Shown: positions 1 to 9,378 of the stretch, piece after piece
Position numbering within the stretch: position 1 is the first letter of the stretch
Layout of the letters: every line of letters begins with the position of its first letter
NCBI RefSeq assembly: GCF_008806595.1
Contig: NZ_VZRB01000051.1
Location: forward strand, 1-38,924
Length of the DNA: 38,924 nt
Origin: Streptomyces luteolifulvus
GTDB lineage: Bacteria > Actinomycetota > Actinomycetes > Streptomycetales > Streptomycetaceae
Direction of reading: 5' to 3'
The notes under the pieces: generated by a model
The model's database searches: none
The model's input: only the letters and a program-made list of their open reading frames with translations
Told to the model about the DNA's origin: nothing
Program-made: the position numbers and the translations under genes

Positions 1-7
1 CCATGAT

Positions 8-89
8 GGCAGCACAGGCACAGGTCTCCCCGGTGATCACAGAGCGTCGCAACTCCATGATCACCAGGACCTGTGCCTGTCTTGCTGCC
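8..89. repeat. Imperfect inverted repeat, possible IS or transcript hairpin remnant
   Basis: Two arms of about 19-22 bases (8-26 and 68-89) are reverse complements except for a 3-base insertion in the right arm. Inside them lies a second complementary pair, GGTGATCA at 32-39 and TGATCACC at 57-64. The nested structure could be an IS terminus or a strong hairpin. No transposase frame is recognisable beside it, so its origin is unknown. Confidence 0.5.
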
Positions 90-497
90 GGGGTACCAGC
101 ACCGCGCCTATCTGCGCGACCTCTAAGGCGGTGAGTTCGCTGGTGTACGGGACAGCGTCAGGGCAGCCACGGCGGCCGTGGGTTCGGCGTCCCGTACCGC
201 GGCTACAGCCCCGGCAGGTCACGGTGCGCCGTCGGCTCCACCGGGCTGCGGCTCCGCCTCGCGTTCGGCACGCCGCGTCCTTCTCATACGGCCGGGAACG
301 CACCGGTCGGGGTACTTGCCGGCTCTGGGAGAGCGTCACTCCCGTCCCTGGACCCCTTGCCGGGTCAGGACCCGGCCTCCTGTTCCATGGCCGTCTTGAC
401 CGCCCGTAGCGCAGCGCGCATGACTATCCCGACGCCCACCGGCACGAGCGTCCAGCAGCGGCCGAAGCGCTTGGCGGAAACCCAGGATTGCTCCACG
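90..497. other. Stretch with no recognisable gene
   Basis: Several short open frames exist on both strands, but none gives a translation resembling a known family and none has a clear ribosome binding site. It is probably decayed or non-coding DNA next to the inverted repeat on its left. Confidence 0.4.
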
Positions 498-640
498 CCC
501 CCCCGGGTCGATGAGGACTTCGGTGGCGCCCTTGCCGGCTGTGGTGATCAGTTCGGCATAGAAGTTGCGCGAGAACTGCATGGCCTCGCCCACACGCAGG
601 TCAAGCCGGTCGGCGAAGTCCTGGGCCGGGGCCGTGCGAT
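498..640 (-). pseudogene. Fragment of a small conserved protein, possibly PepSY-like
   Basis: The minus-strand translation contains a protein-like stretch (LRVGEAMQFSRNFYAEL followed by GATEVLIDPG) that resembles small Streptomyces proteins ending in a PepSY-like strand pair. After the DPG the similarity stops and the frame runs into low-complexity arginine/glycine translation. This suggests a truncated or frameshifted remnant. The family assignment rests on weak resemblance only. Confidence 0.25.
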
Positions 641-728
641 GATCCCCAACGCGCCGGGGCTGCGGTGCGTCAAAAGCCACTGCCCGCCGCGCGCGGAACC
701 GAGTGCACCCTTCCCGGTGAGAGCGCTG

Positions 729-1937
729 TCAGAGGATGCGAGCCACGCCAGGAACGTGTGAGATGAGGAGCCAGGCCAGCGCGAAGGAACCCGCAAGGCC
801 GCCGCTTGCAAGGACCAGGAGCTTCACTTCGGCCGGCAGAGGGACGGGCCGCAGGGCGACAGCGAGCCCGATCAAGACCAACTCTTGGACGATGAAGGCA
901 CCATAGGCACTGCGGCTGGTGACCAGGCCGATCCACCGCAGGGGCCGGTCGAGGTGCCGCTGCACGACCCCAAGCAGCCACACCGAGCCGAAGACGACAA
1001 GGACACTCTCGAAGGCGGCGAACCCCAACGACGGCCCGTTCCAGCCTCCCGCCACGTCCTCGACCCCGCCCAGGGCCCCCAGACCGAGCATGAAGACCAT
1101 CAATCCCGCCACGGCCAGCAGCGTCGCAGTACGGCACTGCCGGTGCAGCCGGTCGGGAACGGCCCCGAGCCACCCGTCCCGGAAGCCGGTGACGCCGAGC
1201 GCGAACACCGCGATGCAGCCTGGCCACTCCCACAACTGCAGGCCCGACAGGAGGCTTTCGCCTCCGATCGGAAACAGCAGGCGGACGAGGAATGACGCGG
1301 GAGCCACCGCCGCGGCGAGCAGTAGCAGGTGCGACGCCCTGAGGGTAGGCACCTGGTGTCGCGCCGGGCGTGTGCGGCGGACGGCGACCCCGCCCGCGTA
1401 TGCCAGCGAGAAGATCAGCAGCACGCCCACGAACCACAGTGGGCCCATCTGGATCTGGGGCGGCTTGCCGAGGAACTCCTCACCGTACGAGCCGGTCGAC
1501 TCCCCCAGCGGATGTTCCAGCGCATAGGACACGCTCGGGCCCACCAGCAGGACGTACACGGCGAACGGCACCCCCAGCCGCAGCAGCCGACCGCTGATGT
1601 ACGCCCCGACACCTCGGCGCTCAAGCGACGGCCGAGTCAGCAGCCCGGCTACCAGGAACATCAGCGGGATCATCATGAAGCCGAAGGGACCGACGACGAT
1701 CAGCAGCGTGGTTTCCGTCACCGGCGAGAGCGTGACCTCACGCACCGAGTCGTAGGGCCACAGGTCCATGGAGTCGGTGTAGCTCAGCACCGCGTGGACG
1801 GCGATGATCGCCGCGATCAGGATGACCTTGAGGTTGTCCAGGAACAACCGACGACCAGCCGCCCAGGCCTCAACCGAGGAACCGGGCCCCTCGGGCGGGG
1901 CTCCCCGGACCGGACCAGTAGACCTCCCCGTCACCAC
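729..1937 (-). CDS. Acyltransferase family 3 integral membrane protein
   Basis: A polytopic membrane protein of about 402 residues resembling acyltransferase family 3 (OafA/WecH type), which move acyl groups onto cell-surface sugars or other acceptors. The N-terminal helix carries the family-like pattern LDNLKVILIAAIIAVHAVLS, whose histidine is the usual catalytic candidate. Around ten hydrophobic segments follow, with short basic loops and a characteristic GPLWFVGVLLIFSLAY segment. The frame is open to a TTG at 2006, but GTG at 1937 is preceded by AAGGGA at good spacing and is preferred. A pair of palindromic boxes (2036-2071) lies about 100 bases upstream. The acceptor and acyl donor cannot be told from the sequence. 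Confidence 0.8.
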   Translation of the reverse strand: MVTGRSTGPVRGAPPEGPGSSVEAWAAGRRLFLDNLKVILIAAIIAVHAVLSYTDSMDLWPYDSVREVTLSPVTETTLLIVVGPFGFMMIPLMFLVAGLLTRPSLERRGVGAYISGRLLRLGVPFAVYVLLVGPSVSYALEHPLGESTGSYGEEFLGKPPQIQMGPLWFVGVLLIFSLAYAGGVAVRRTRPARHQVPTLRASHLLLLAAAVAPASFLVRLLFPIGGESLLSGLQLWEWPGCIAVFALGVTGFRDGWLGAVPDRLHRQCRTATLLAVAGLMVFMLGLGALGGVEDVAGGWNGPSLGFAAFESVLVVFGSVWLLGVVQRHLDRPLRWIGLVTSRSAYGAFIVQELVLIGLAVALRPVPLPAEVKLLVLASGGLAGSFALAWLLISHVPGVARIL

Positions 1938-2035
1938 TCCAGCGTCCCTTGTCCCGCCCGTGGCCACCAGGGCCGAATGGTCTCCTCCTCCCCGTCGAAC
2001 CGTCAATGTCTCCGGTCACCCCAGTGAACACCGGA

Positions 2036-2071
2036 GGCCCCACGTGGTCCGTTGATCGGGTCACTCGCCCC
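2036..2071. promoter_or_regulatory. Paired DosR-like palindromic boxes upstream of the acyltransferase
   Basis: GGCCCCACGTGGTCC (2036-2050) and GGGTCACTCGCCCC (2058-2071) start 22 bases apart. They match the GGGCC-N4/5-GGNCCC pattern seen at other promoters in the window. The link to the acyltransferase, whose start lies about 100 bases away on the minus strand, is inferred from position. Confidence 0.4.
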
Positions 2072-2600
2072 ATGGCCGAGCCCCCGGTCGCGGACAAGAC
2101 TTCCGTTCGTGCGGAGAGCGAATCAGCAACCGCGGGTCACCGCCCAGAAGGCGATGATCATGAAATGGATCCAGGAGGAGAAGCGCCCCAGGACCCCGCG
2201 CCGGCCGGAGCCTCCCTATCTCCGCGCCCCGTCGGGGCGACGGCTGCCCTTCTGAGGATCCGAGGAATCCGCGGCACTCGACCGGCTCGTGCTCCCAAGC
2301 GTGCGTGACCAGGGCGGTCCAGTGCAGCGCGCGCTCAGTGGACCGTCCGGGATACGCAAGATCGTCTGCCCCATTCAGTGCGATCAAGAACGTGGACGCG
2401 CGGCGCCCCCGGGCCGTGCGGGACCTGCGGCGACTTCCTCTCGGGGGCCGCCGCCTTGAAGTGCGTCCACCTCGCGGTCAGGGGCTTCGACTCGCAAGGA
2501 GGGGAGCCCTGTGGCTGAGAACAGCGCGTATGACCCTTCCACAAGGGTCTGCACGAGGCCGGTCCGCGGTGGCGGTGCCATGGCCGCCTCGTACCCCATT
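2072..2600. other. Intergenic stretch without a supported gene
   Basis: Open frames here on both strands have compositions typical of shadow translation. A short minus-strand run (SSWIHFMIIAFWAVTRG near 2125-2180) looks membrane-like but has no start codon, since a stop lies just upstream. It may be the tail of a lost small membrane protein. Nothing else was recognised. Confidence 0.35.
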
Positions 2601-3278
2601 TCATGCCGTCACACTGACGCGGGCGCGCAGGTTGTGGAACTGGCGAGTCTGCATGATCAGATGGGCGGGTTCCCAGAACAGCACGTCCATGGGCCGAGTG
2701 ACGGGCCGCGGGCGGCTGCGGGCCCGCGCCCGGACGACCAGGCGGGTCCTTCCGCCGGGCTCCGGCCGGAGGTGGAAGCCCCAGATGGAGTCGACGTACG
2801 CCCTGGGTGGCGGCTCGTCGAGCCGGTCGAAGGGACGCCCGGATGGGAGTTTCGTTTGCGAGCGCAGCACAAGTGTCCGCTCCGATTCGAGGACCGCGAC
2901 GGTGAACCAGGCATCTCCGCTCGGCAGGGAGTGGAGATGTTGGCCCTGCTCCAGGTGCTGCCACTCTGGGACGATGTGTCGCGCACTCGGCCTTCCGCCG
3001 TTGTCCAGGCGGTCCCAGCTGTACCAGCCGCCGCGATTGCAGCCCATCTGCTGGAGCCAGGGCCAGACCGCGTCGGGCGGCGCAGGCAGGGTCGTGGCCA
3101 TGGTCGAGCAGCCGTCGGCATCGGGGATGAGGGCGTCGCCGGGGAAGTCGCGGTCGGCTTCCTCGTGCGTCGCGCCCCAGGTCAGCACCCGAGGCCGCAG
3201 GAAGGCGCCGTACAGGACGAGCGACACGGCCGCCACGCCGAAGGGACGTCGCCCGGCCTCGGGCCTCTGCTCGCTCAT
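2601..3278 (-). CDS. SRPBCC (START/Bet v1-like) family protein
   Basis: A protein of 225 residues. After one N-terminal hydrophobic helix (about residues 10-27) comes the family pattern PDAVWPWLQQMGCNRGGWYSWD, typical of actinobacterial SRPBCC proteins. That fold is a helix-grip cavity binding hydrophobic ligands. The remainder contains alternating strands and ends with a helix near FWEPAHLIMQTRQFHNL. The ATG at 3278 gives the usual MSEQ-type start; an in-frame GTG at 3314 is possible but has no better ribosome binding site. The ligand is unknown. The gene stands alone between the acyltransferase and the phosphoribosyltransferase fusion, all on the minus strand but separated by long gaps, so it is probably its own transcription unit. 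Confidence 0.75.
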   Translation of the reverse strand: MSEQRPEAGRRPFGVAAVSLVLYGAFLRPRVLTWGATHEEADRDFPGDALIPDADGCSTMATTLPAPPDAVWPWLQQMGCNRGGWYSWDRLDNGGRPSARHIVPEWQHLEQGQHLHSLPSGDAWFTVAVLESERTLVLRSQTKLPSGRPFDRLDEPPPRAYVDSIWGFHLRPEPGGRTRLVVRARARSRPRPVTRPMDVLFWEPAHLIMQTRQFHNLRARVSVTA

Positions 3279-3773
3279 GCCTTCAGCGTCGCAGCTCCCT
3301 TTCGGCACCACCACTGGAACTCGCAGCCGTCGGCCCAGAAACCGGACACGATCTGCGTGTCGTCACTGCGCGCCTGGCGTGACGCGCCAGGCCCTGTGGC
3401 CACCATCTCCGCTCCAACGCTGGAGCAGGCCGTCTCCCTGTCGAAATTGTCAGCGCCCGTGCTTGGGCCCGGCGAGCCCGCACCGAGTCGGCCCGGTTCG
3501 AACCCATGCGAAGTGGCCCCATGCATGACGCAGAACCGCCCCGAGGAGCCCGATGTCGCGCGCGCCCCTCGATCCCGGGCGGGACGCGCAGCGTGATCCC
3601 GAGTCGCGGTGCTCGCCTCTTCCTCGTCCGCCGCAGCGAGGGCAATGAGTATTGGTGATCTTGCCGCGTCCTTCGCAGGACGTGCGCTCCATCCTGGAGG
3701 GGGAACGATGCGGGCACTCCCGTCCTCCGCCGCACGCATCACGCGCATCAGCGAAGCGCCGACGTGTTCCGCC
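3279..3773. other. Intergenic stretch without a supported gene
   Basis: About 500 bases with only low-complexity shadow frames on both strands. Nothing was recognised as a protein. The part next to 3278 should contain the SRPBCC promoter; a palindrome-like GGCC-N4-GGCC near 3391-3402 is present but isolated. Confidence 0.35.
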
Positions 3774-5099
3774 TCAGCCAGCATGAGGGACTGGAGCCAT
3801 GTGATCGCTGAACCAGTCACGGGCCAGATCGGTGACCTTCTCCAGGGCACCCGGTTCCTCGAAGAGGTGGGTGGCGCCGGGGACAACCGCGAGCCGGTTC
3901 TCGCAGCGCAGCTGAGCTTGTGCCTCGCGATTGAGGTCGAGCACCAGCCGATCGTGGCCCCCGACGATCAGCAGCGTGGGCGCCGTTACCGCCGGCAGCA
4001 GTGGCCCTGCCAGGTCGGGCCTGCCGCCCCGCGAGACGACCGCGGCGATCCTCGCCCCCGGCTCGGCAGCCGCCCGCAATGCGGCGGCCGCGCCTGTGCT
4101 GGCGCCGAAATACCCGACAGCCAGCCCGTCGGTCTCGGGCTGTCCGCTCAGCCAGCCGGTGGCCTCCGCCAGCCGCCGGGCCAGCAGGCCGGTGTCGAAC
4201 ACTGTGGCCCGGTCGACCTCTTCCTCCTCAGTGAGCAGGTCGAACAGCAGGGTGCCCAACCCGGCCCGGTTCAGTCCGGCGGCGACGAACCGGTTGCGCG
4301 GGCTGCGCCGGCTGCTGCCGCTTCCATGCGCGAACAGCACCACCCCGGCCGCGCCCTCAGGCACAGTCAACTGTCCGCGCAGCACCACCAGACCGGCATC
4401 CACGTGGACCTCCCGGTCCTCGGGCACGGCACTGCGCAGCGCAGTCCGGCCGCTGCTCACCGGGCGGGCAACCGCCTCTTCCAGACAGGCAACGACCTCA
4501 TCGTCATCGGTCTGGGAGAAGTCGGCGTAGAACTGGCCGATCGCGAAGAAGTCCCGCGGGGTGTACGGGGACACCAGTTCGTCGGCGTCGGCGCCGAGCC
4601 GAGCGGTCCAGTCGTGCGGAGCCACAGGGACCGCCAGTACGATACGTGCGGCCCCGCGGGCACGGGCGATCTGACAGGCTGCGCGCGCGGTCGACCCGGT
4701 GGCCACCCCGTCATCGACCACCAGCACCGTACGGCCCTCGAGCCCTACCGGCTCACGCCCACCTCGATAGTGCCAGGCACGGCTCTCCAGCACCACTCGC
4801 TCATGGGCCTCGACCTCGGCCACCTCCTCGGGGGTGACACGCGCTGTGCGCACCACGTCCTCGTTGATCACGCGGACGCTGCCCTCACCGATCGCTCCCA
4901 TCCCCAGCTCCGGCTGGAACGGCACGCCCAGCTTGCGCACCAGACAGACATCCAGCGGCGCGCCCAGCGCCTCGGCGACCTCCGCGGCGACCGGAACCCC
5001 GCCACGGGGCAGGCCCAGCACCACCACCTCGGCCCCCTTCAGGTGCCCCAGCCGGGCGGCCAGCTGCCGGCCGGCATCACGACGATCCTCGAAGAACAC
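3774..5099 (-). CDS. Phosphoribosyltransferase fused to a dienelactone hydrolase-like domain (Rv0571c type)
   Basis: A 441-residue two-domain protein. Residues about 1-215 are a type I phosphoribosyltransferase with the PRPP loop VVDDGVATGST (127-137). Residues about 225-440 are an alpha/beta hydrolase: nucleophile Ser334 in GASTG, candidate acid Asp383 in GGHD and His411 in GATH. The same fusion is Rv0571c in M. tuberculosis, a DosR-regulon gene of unknown reaction. GTG at 5099 has GGAGG seven bases upstream. The nearest downstream gene is almost 500 bases away, so it is probably monocistronic. Its substrate is unknown; a nucleobase- or nucleotide-linked salvage or hydrolysis role is only a guess from the domains. 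Confidence 0.85.
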   Translation of the reverse strand: MFFEDRRDAGRQLAARLGHLKGAEVVVLGLPRGGVPVAAEVAEALGAPLDVCLVRKLGVPFQPELGMGAIGEGSVRVINEDVVRTARVTPEEVAEVEAHERVVLESRAWHYRGGREPVGLEGRTVLVVDDGVATGSTARAACQIARARGAARIVLAVPVAPHDWTARLGADADELVSPYTPRDFFAIGQFYADFSQTDDDEVVACLEEAVARPVSSGRTALRSAVPEDREVHVDAGLVVLRGQLTVPEGAAGVVLFAHGSGSSRRSPRNRFVAAGLNRAGLGTLLFDLLTEEEEVDRATVFDTGLLARRLAEATGWLSGQPETDGLAVGYFGASTGAAAALRAAAEPGARIAAVVSRGGRPDLAGPLLPAVTAPTLLIVGGHDRLVLDLNREAQAQLRCENRLAVVPGATHLFEEPGALEKVTDLARDWFSDHMAPVPHAG

Positions 5100-5290
5100 G
5101 ATCGGACCTCCTCACGCCGGAGGAACACGGTGGGCGACGCGTGCGCGCCGTACGTCCATCCTCACCCCCGCAGACACCCCATGCCCACCACCGCGAGATG
5201 CCGCCCGGCCGATTCGTCGAGGCCGTGGTGGCACGCAGCGTCTGACCAGCCCTGCCGGAGGACATGCCCACGTTTGCCGTCGCCTCGATG

Positions 5291-5440
5291 TCAGGCGATC
5301 CCCTTCCCCGCAGGGTGCGGCACGACGACTACCGGGCAGGGTGCATGGTGCATAAGCCCCGGCTGACCGAAAACAGCAGTCCGGAGTAGCCGCCCGGCCC
5401 GCGGCAGCCCACCACCAGCACCACCACAGTGAGTACGTCC
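5291..5440 (-). pseudogene. Universal stress protein, C-terminal remnant with frameshift
   Basis: The minus strand reads VVVLVVGCRGPGGYSGLLF then, after an apparent single-base shift near GLMHH, APCPVVVVPHPAGKG and a stop. This matches the end of an actinobacterial universal stress protein, where VVGCRG..GYSGLLFGS is the nucleotide-binding loop. Compared with intact copies one codon of the GS loop is missing as well. No N-terminal half can be found upstream, so the gene is truncated and frameshifted. Confidence 0.7.
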
Positions 5441-5988
5441 TCGACATCCACCAGCCGCGCTGCCGGGCCCGTTTCGATTCGGTGTGGATCGGGCGGCGGG
5501 GCGGCGAAAGCGGTCGCCGCAGACGAGCAACAGTCGCGGCCCGCGCGCCCGCGCCGAAACGACGACCGCAGTCTGGTCACCGCTGTGAGCTTGTGCTCTC
5601 ATCGGTTGGTCGAAAACTCGTCACCCTGGCCGGCCGCAGCGGCGACGCCCAGACGCCGCGCGAACGCGGCCTCGCTGCGCGCCAGTGCACGACGCAGCCC
5701 GTCCCGTCGATCCGCATAGCGCACGGACGCGGTTGTCCCGCCGGCCTCGTTCAGCACCGGCTGCTTCCTGCTTGCCACGCCCGGACCAACGACCAGGTGC
5801 GCATCGTCGCAGTGCGCCACACGAGCGATACGGCTCCTGCGCGGACGGGCCAGGTAGCGTTCGCTGACGCGGTGCTTGCCACGGCAAGCCGAAGGGGCCT
5901 TCGGAGGCTCAACTGCCTCCTGAATCCGGGGCTCCGTGCCCAGCGCCTCCCCGCGTCGCGGGCGGTGGGGACACGCGTGCTCGTGCAT
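5441..5988. other. Decayed DNA between two pseudogenes
   Basis: Long minus-strand frames cross this stretch but their translations resemble no family and have no convincing start. It sits between a USP remnant and an arylsulfatase remnant, so it is probably degenerate coding DNA. Confidence 0.35.
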
Positions 5989-6249
5989 GCCCGGCGGGAT
6001 CTCCCGATCGGCGGCCACGACCTGTAGGTCGGTTCCGACCCGGTTGTACGCGTAGTGCAGGCGATGGTCCTTGACGTAGCGGCTGTGCCCGCCCGCCACA
6101 CCGCCGTGGACGTACAGAACGCCCTCGGCGTCGGCCGAGTCGACGTGGAGACCGGCGGCCATCGTGTACGACCGGACGCCGGTCGGGACACGATCGCCGA
6201 CGGTGAGGTCATACCCGAGGAAGGCAAGCCCGAAGTCGTCTTCTGCATG
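5989..6249 (-). pseudogene. Arylsulfatase C-terminal fragment
   Basis: A minus-strand stretch reads RSYTMAAGLHVD, then AEGVLYVHGGVAGGHSRYVK and LHYAYNRVGTDLQVVAADREIPPG. This matches the beta-sandwich near the C-terminus of bacterial arylsulfatases (EGVL.AHGG..GGHSLYVKD..LHY.YN.VG). The catalytic N-terminal domain with the formylglycine cysteine is absent and flanking sequence is unrelated, so only a scrap remains. Confidence 0.6.
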
Positions 6250-6355
6250 GAGGAGTTCGGGCCGCTCACCCCCCAGCCCACTCCGGCCGCCAATGGTCCG
6301 AACGCGGCGGCCGGCACAAGGACCCCGACCGCCAGCCCCGGCCCCGACGCCGGGC

Positions 6356-6737
6356 GACCTACACACGGCCGCACGGGGTCCGCCACCTGTTCGCCGCCCA
6401 CGACGTCACCAAGGACCAGCCCTAACGGGCACATCAAGGAGATCTTGAACGAGTCCAAGTTCCTGGAGTTCTGCCGCTACCTGCGCTCGCTGCGCCCGAT
6501 GGACGTACGCATCGCGATCGTCTGCGACAACCCACCACCCATACCCCGACCAACAGCTCCTGGCTCAACCGCATCGAAGCCCGGTTCGCCGCCCTGCGCT
6601 ACGTCGCTCTCGACGGCACCGACCACGCCAGCCACAAGGTGCAGGGAAGCATGATCCGCCGCTACCTCACCTGGCGGAACAAGCACGCCGACAACGAACG
6701 CCTCTGCGAGGTCGTGAACAGGGCGAACGTTGCCTGA
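6356..6737 (+). pseudogene. Degenerate IS630-family transposase
   Basis: Pieces of an IS630-type DDE transposase occur in different frames: GVRHLFAAHDVT near the start, then GHIKEILNESKFLEFCRYL and RIAIVCDN around the second aspartate, then after a deletion TPTNSSWLNRIEARFAALRY, ALDGTDHASHK and RRYLTWRNKHAD, ending at a stop at 6735-6737. The block between VCDN and PTNSSWLN is missing and frames shift at least twice, so it cannot make an active enzyme. Confidence 0.75.
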
Positions 6738-6895
6738 TGCGGCACTGGATCATGCTGGAGCACTGAGCCTGAAGTACCGCCGACCGTGCCCCCACCGACC
6801 TCGCGCATACGCGCAAGGAGAGATACAAGGGAGAAAGGAGCCAACGGCGACGGATGCGACATTCGCCGCCCCGCCGTCTCTGCTGAGTCGCCCCA

Positions 6896-6909
6896 GGACT
6901 GGAGAGTCC
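6896..6909. promoter_or_regulatory. Perfect GGACT-N4-AGTCC palindrome upstream of the SpoIIE-type gene
   Basis: GGACT-GGAG-AGTCC is a perfect inverted repeat of 5 bases per arm, 18 bases before the start codon. It is the closest copy in the window to the mycobacterial DosR core GGGACT-N-AGTCCC, although it sits nearer the start codon than the other boxes. An operator role is inferred. Confidence 0.4.
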
Positions 6910-6927
6910 GGGCAGGATAGGCGATGA

Positions 6928-9378
6928 ATGGTCATGGATAACGCCGACCACCCCGGAAACGGCCTCGCTCAGTTTCCGGATCAGGCCACCACGCCCACGG
7001 CAGTCGTCGACGCGCAGGGGATCGTGACGGGGTGGAGTTCTGGCGCACAGCGGTTGCTCGGGTACCGGCACGAGGACGTCGTAGGGCTTCCGGTGGCGCG
7101 TCTGCTCGGGGGGAACGCCGACGCCTCGCTGGATTTCTCCGTGGAACTGGGGGGACGAAGCCGGCCGATCCAGCTGCGTCACCAGGACGGCCACCATGTG
7201 GAATCCGAGGTGCAGGCGTACGCGTCACTCGACCGCGAGGGCAACACACAGTGGCTCATCGTGGTCACGGCGGCGCCACAACGGCCGGGTCGGCATGGCG
7301 GGCCACGTCCGGACGAGAACGGGGCGACGACCGAGGAAGCCTTCGCGCAGTGCCACCTGCCTGTGATGATCTACGACGCCGAGTTGCGGGCCGTGCGCGG
7401 GAGCGCCGGAGCTGCCCGCGAACTGGGTATCACGGAGGAGCAGATGCACGGGCGGCGCGTCACCGACATCCTGCCTCCCCACATCTGCACAACGGTCGAA
7501 GAAGGCATGCGCCGGGTGTTCGAGACGGGAGAACCGGAACGGTTCCAGGTACATGGCCGGCCGCGACACGGCGCCCGCGACAGATACTGGACCGTATCCG
7601 TGTCTCCCCTGAAGAACCCGGCAGGACGGGTACGACATGTGCAGCTCATCGCGCTCGACGTCACCGAACAGCACGAGGCCCGGGAGCGGCTCCTCCTGCT
7701 GAACGACGTCAGCGCACAGGTGGGCAGCACCCTCGACGTGACGCGCACGGCCCAGGAGATGGCCGACGTGGCGGTGGGGCGGCTCGCCGACTTCATCAGC
7801 ATCGACCTGCTGGACGGGCTGTTCCGCGGGGGCGAGCCCGGGCCGTCCGCCGGGGGCTCCGTCGCACTGCGACGCGCCGCGCAGCAGTCCGTCCTCCCCG
7901 GCATCCCCGAGGCGCTGATCCAGCCGGGCGAGGTGGACTACTACCCGGAATCCTCACCTCCCGCCCGCTGCCTGGCCACGGGTCGGTCGTCGCTGCACCG
8001 CACTCTGGACGAGGCCATCGAGAGCTGGCAGGTCGCCGACCCCGGGCGCGCGCGGAAGGTCAGCGACTTCGGCATGCATTCGATCATGGTCATCCCGCTG
8101 TGCGCCCGCGGCATCACGCTCGGCGTGGCCGTACTCGTCCGCCACCGCCGCCGGGACTCCTTCGACGAGGACGATCTGCTCCTCGCCGAGGAGATCGCCG
8201 CACGCACTGCCGTGGCCGTGGACAACGCCCGACGCTTCACTCGCGAGCGGACCACCGCCCTGGCCCTGCAAAGAAGCCTTCTGCCGCAGCGGCTCGCCTC
8301 CCAGGGGGCTGCGGACGTGGCCTACCGCTACCTCCCGGCCCGGTCCCGGGCAGGGCTGGGTGGCGACTGGTTCGATGTGATTCCGCTCTCGGGCGCCCGG
8401 GTGGCCCTGGTCGTCGGAGACGTGGTGGGCCATGGCCTGCGCGCCTCCGCCACCATGGGGCGGCTGAGGACCGCGGTACGCACCCTGGCGGACGTCGACC
8501 TGCCCCCCGAGGAACTCCTCGTCCATCTCGACGACCTGATCACCCACCTCTGGGCGGAGGAGGACACGGCAACGGATCCCGAGCTCGAGATCGTCACCGA
8601 TCTCATCGCCACCTGTCTGTATCTGGTCTACGACCCGGTCTCTCGCAGATGCGCCGCCGCCGGCGCGGGCCACCCCCCGCCCGCCGTGGTCACGCCCGAC
8701 GGCAAGGCCGAGTTCATCGATCTCCCTTCCGGCCCGCCGCTGGGAGTGGGCGGGCTGCCGTTCGAAGCTGTCGAATGGGAAGTGCCCCGAGGCAGCCTCC
8801 TCGTGCTGTACACGGACGGCCTCGTCGATGTCCCCGGACACGACCTCGGCAGAGGCATGGCGCTGCTGCGCCGCCGCCTGGAGCGGCCTGCTCACTCGCT
8901 GGAGACCATCTGCGACGACTTGGTCCAGAGTCTGCTCCCCGCACAGCCGTCGGACGATGCCGCACTGCTCGTCGCCCGCACCCGGGCCCTCGACGCGGGC
9001 CAGGTGGCCACCTGGGATCTGCCTTCCGATCCGGCAGCCGTGGCCGACGCCCGTAACAAGGTCTCCCGTCGTCTCGCGGACTGGGGACTGGAGGACGTGA
9101 TCTTCACCGCCGAGCTTGTGGTGAGTGAACTGGTCACCAATGCGATCCGGTACGGCACCCCTCCCGTTCAGCTGCGCCTGATCCGCGACACCGCGCTCAT
9201 TTGCGAGGTCTCCGATGGCAGCAGCACCGCCCCGCACATGCGGCGAGCGCGCATGTTCGACGAAGGCGGGCGCGGCCTGCTGCTCGTCGCTCAGTTCGCC
9301 GAGCGTTGGGGCACACGACACCGGGCCGGCGGGAAGACCATCTGGGCGGAGGTCGGCCTTCAGGACGAGCAGTCGTGA
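6928..9378 (+). CDS. PAS-PAS-GAF-SpoIIE phosphatase-ATPase regulator
   Basis: An 816-residue cytosolic signalling protein. Two PAS domains (about 20-105 and 130-250) are followed by a GAF domain (about 260-440), a PP2C/SpoIIE serine phosphatase (about 450-675) with metal ligands in GGDWFD (478-483), GDVVGHG, GAGHPPP, YTDGL and SDDAAL, and a GHKL ATPase/anti-sigma kinase domain (about 695-812) with SELVTNAIRYG and DEGGRGL. Such proteins both phosphorylate and dephosphorylate anti-anti-sigma partners, like Rv1364c and streptomycete homologues. The stacked PAS/GAF sensors suggest input from small ligands, redox or oxygen. No anti-anti-sigma gene is adjacent. ATG at 6934 is an alternative start two codons downstream. 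Confidence 0.9.
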   Translation: MVMDNADHPGNGLAQFPDQATTPTAVVDAQGIVTGWSSGAQRLLGYRHEDVVGLPVARLLGGNADASLDFSVELGGRSRPIQLRHQDGHHVESEVQAYASLDREGNTQWLIVVTAAPQRPGRHGGPRPDENGATTEEAFAQCHLPVMIYDAELRAVRGSAGAARELGITEEQMHGRRVTDILPPHICTTVEEGMRRVFETGEPERFQVHGRPRHGARDRYWTVSVSPLKNPAGRVRHVQLIALDVTEQHEARERLLLLNDVSAQVGSTLDVTRTAQEMADVAVGRLADFISIDLLDGLFRGGEPGPSAGGSVALRRAAQQSVLPGIPEALIQPGEVDYYPESSPPARCLATGRSSLHRTLDEAIESWQVADPGRARKVSDFGMHSIMVIPLCARGITLGVAVLVRHRRRDSFDEDDLLLAEEIAARTAVAVDNARRFTRERTTALALQRSLLPQRLASQGAADVAYRYLPARSRAGLGGDWFDVIPLSGARVALVVGDVVGHGLRASATMGRLRTAVRTLADVDLPPEELLVHLDDLITHLWAEEDTATDPELEIVTDLIATCLYLVYDPVSRRCAAAGAGHPPPAVVTPDGKAEFIDLPSGPPLGVGGLPFEAVEWEVPRGSLLVLYTDGLVDVPGHDLGRGMALLRRRLERPAHSLETICDDLVQSLLPAQPSDDAALLVARTRALDAGQVATWDLPSDPAAVADARNKVSRRLADWGLEDVIFTAELVVSELVTNAIRYGTPPVQLRLIRDTALICEVSDGSSTAPHMRRARMFDEGGRGLLLVAQFAERWGTRHRAGGKTIWAEVGLQDEQS

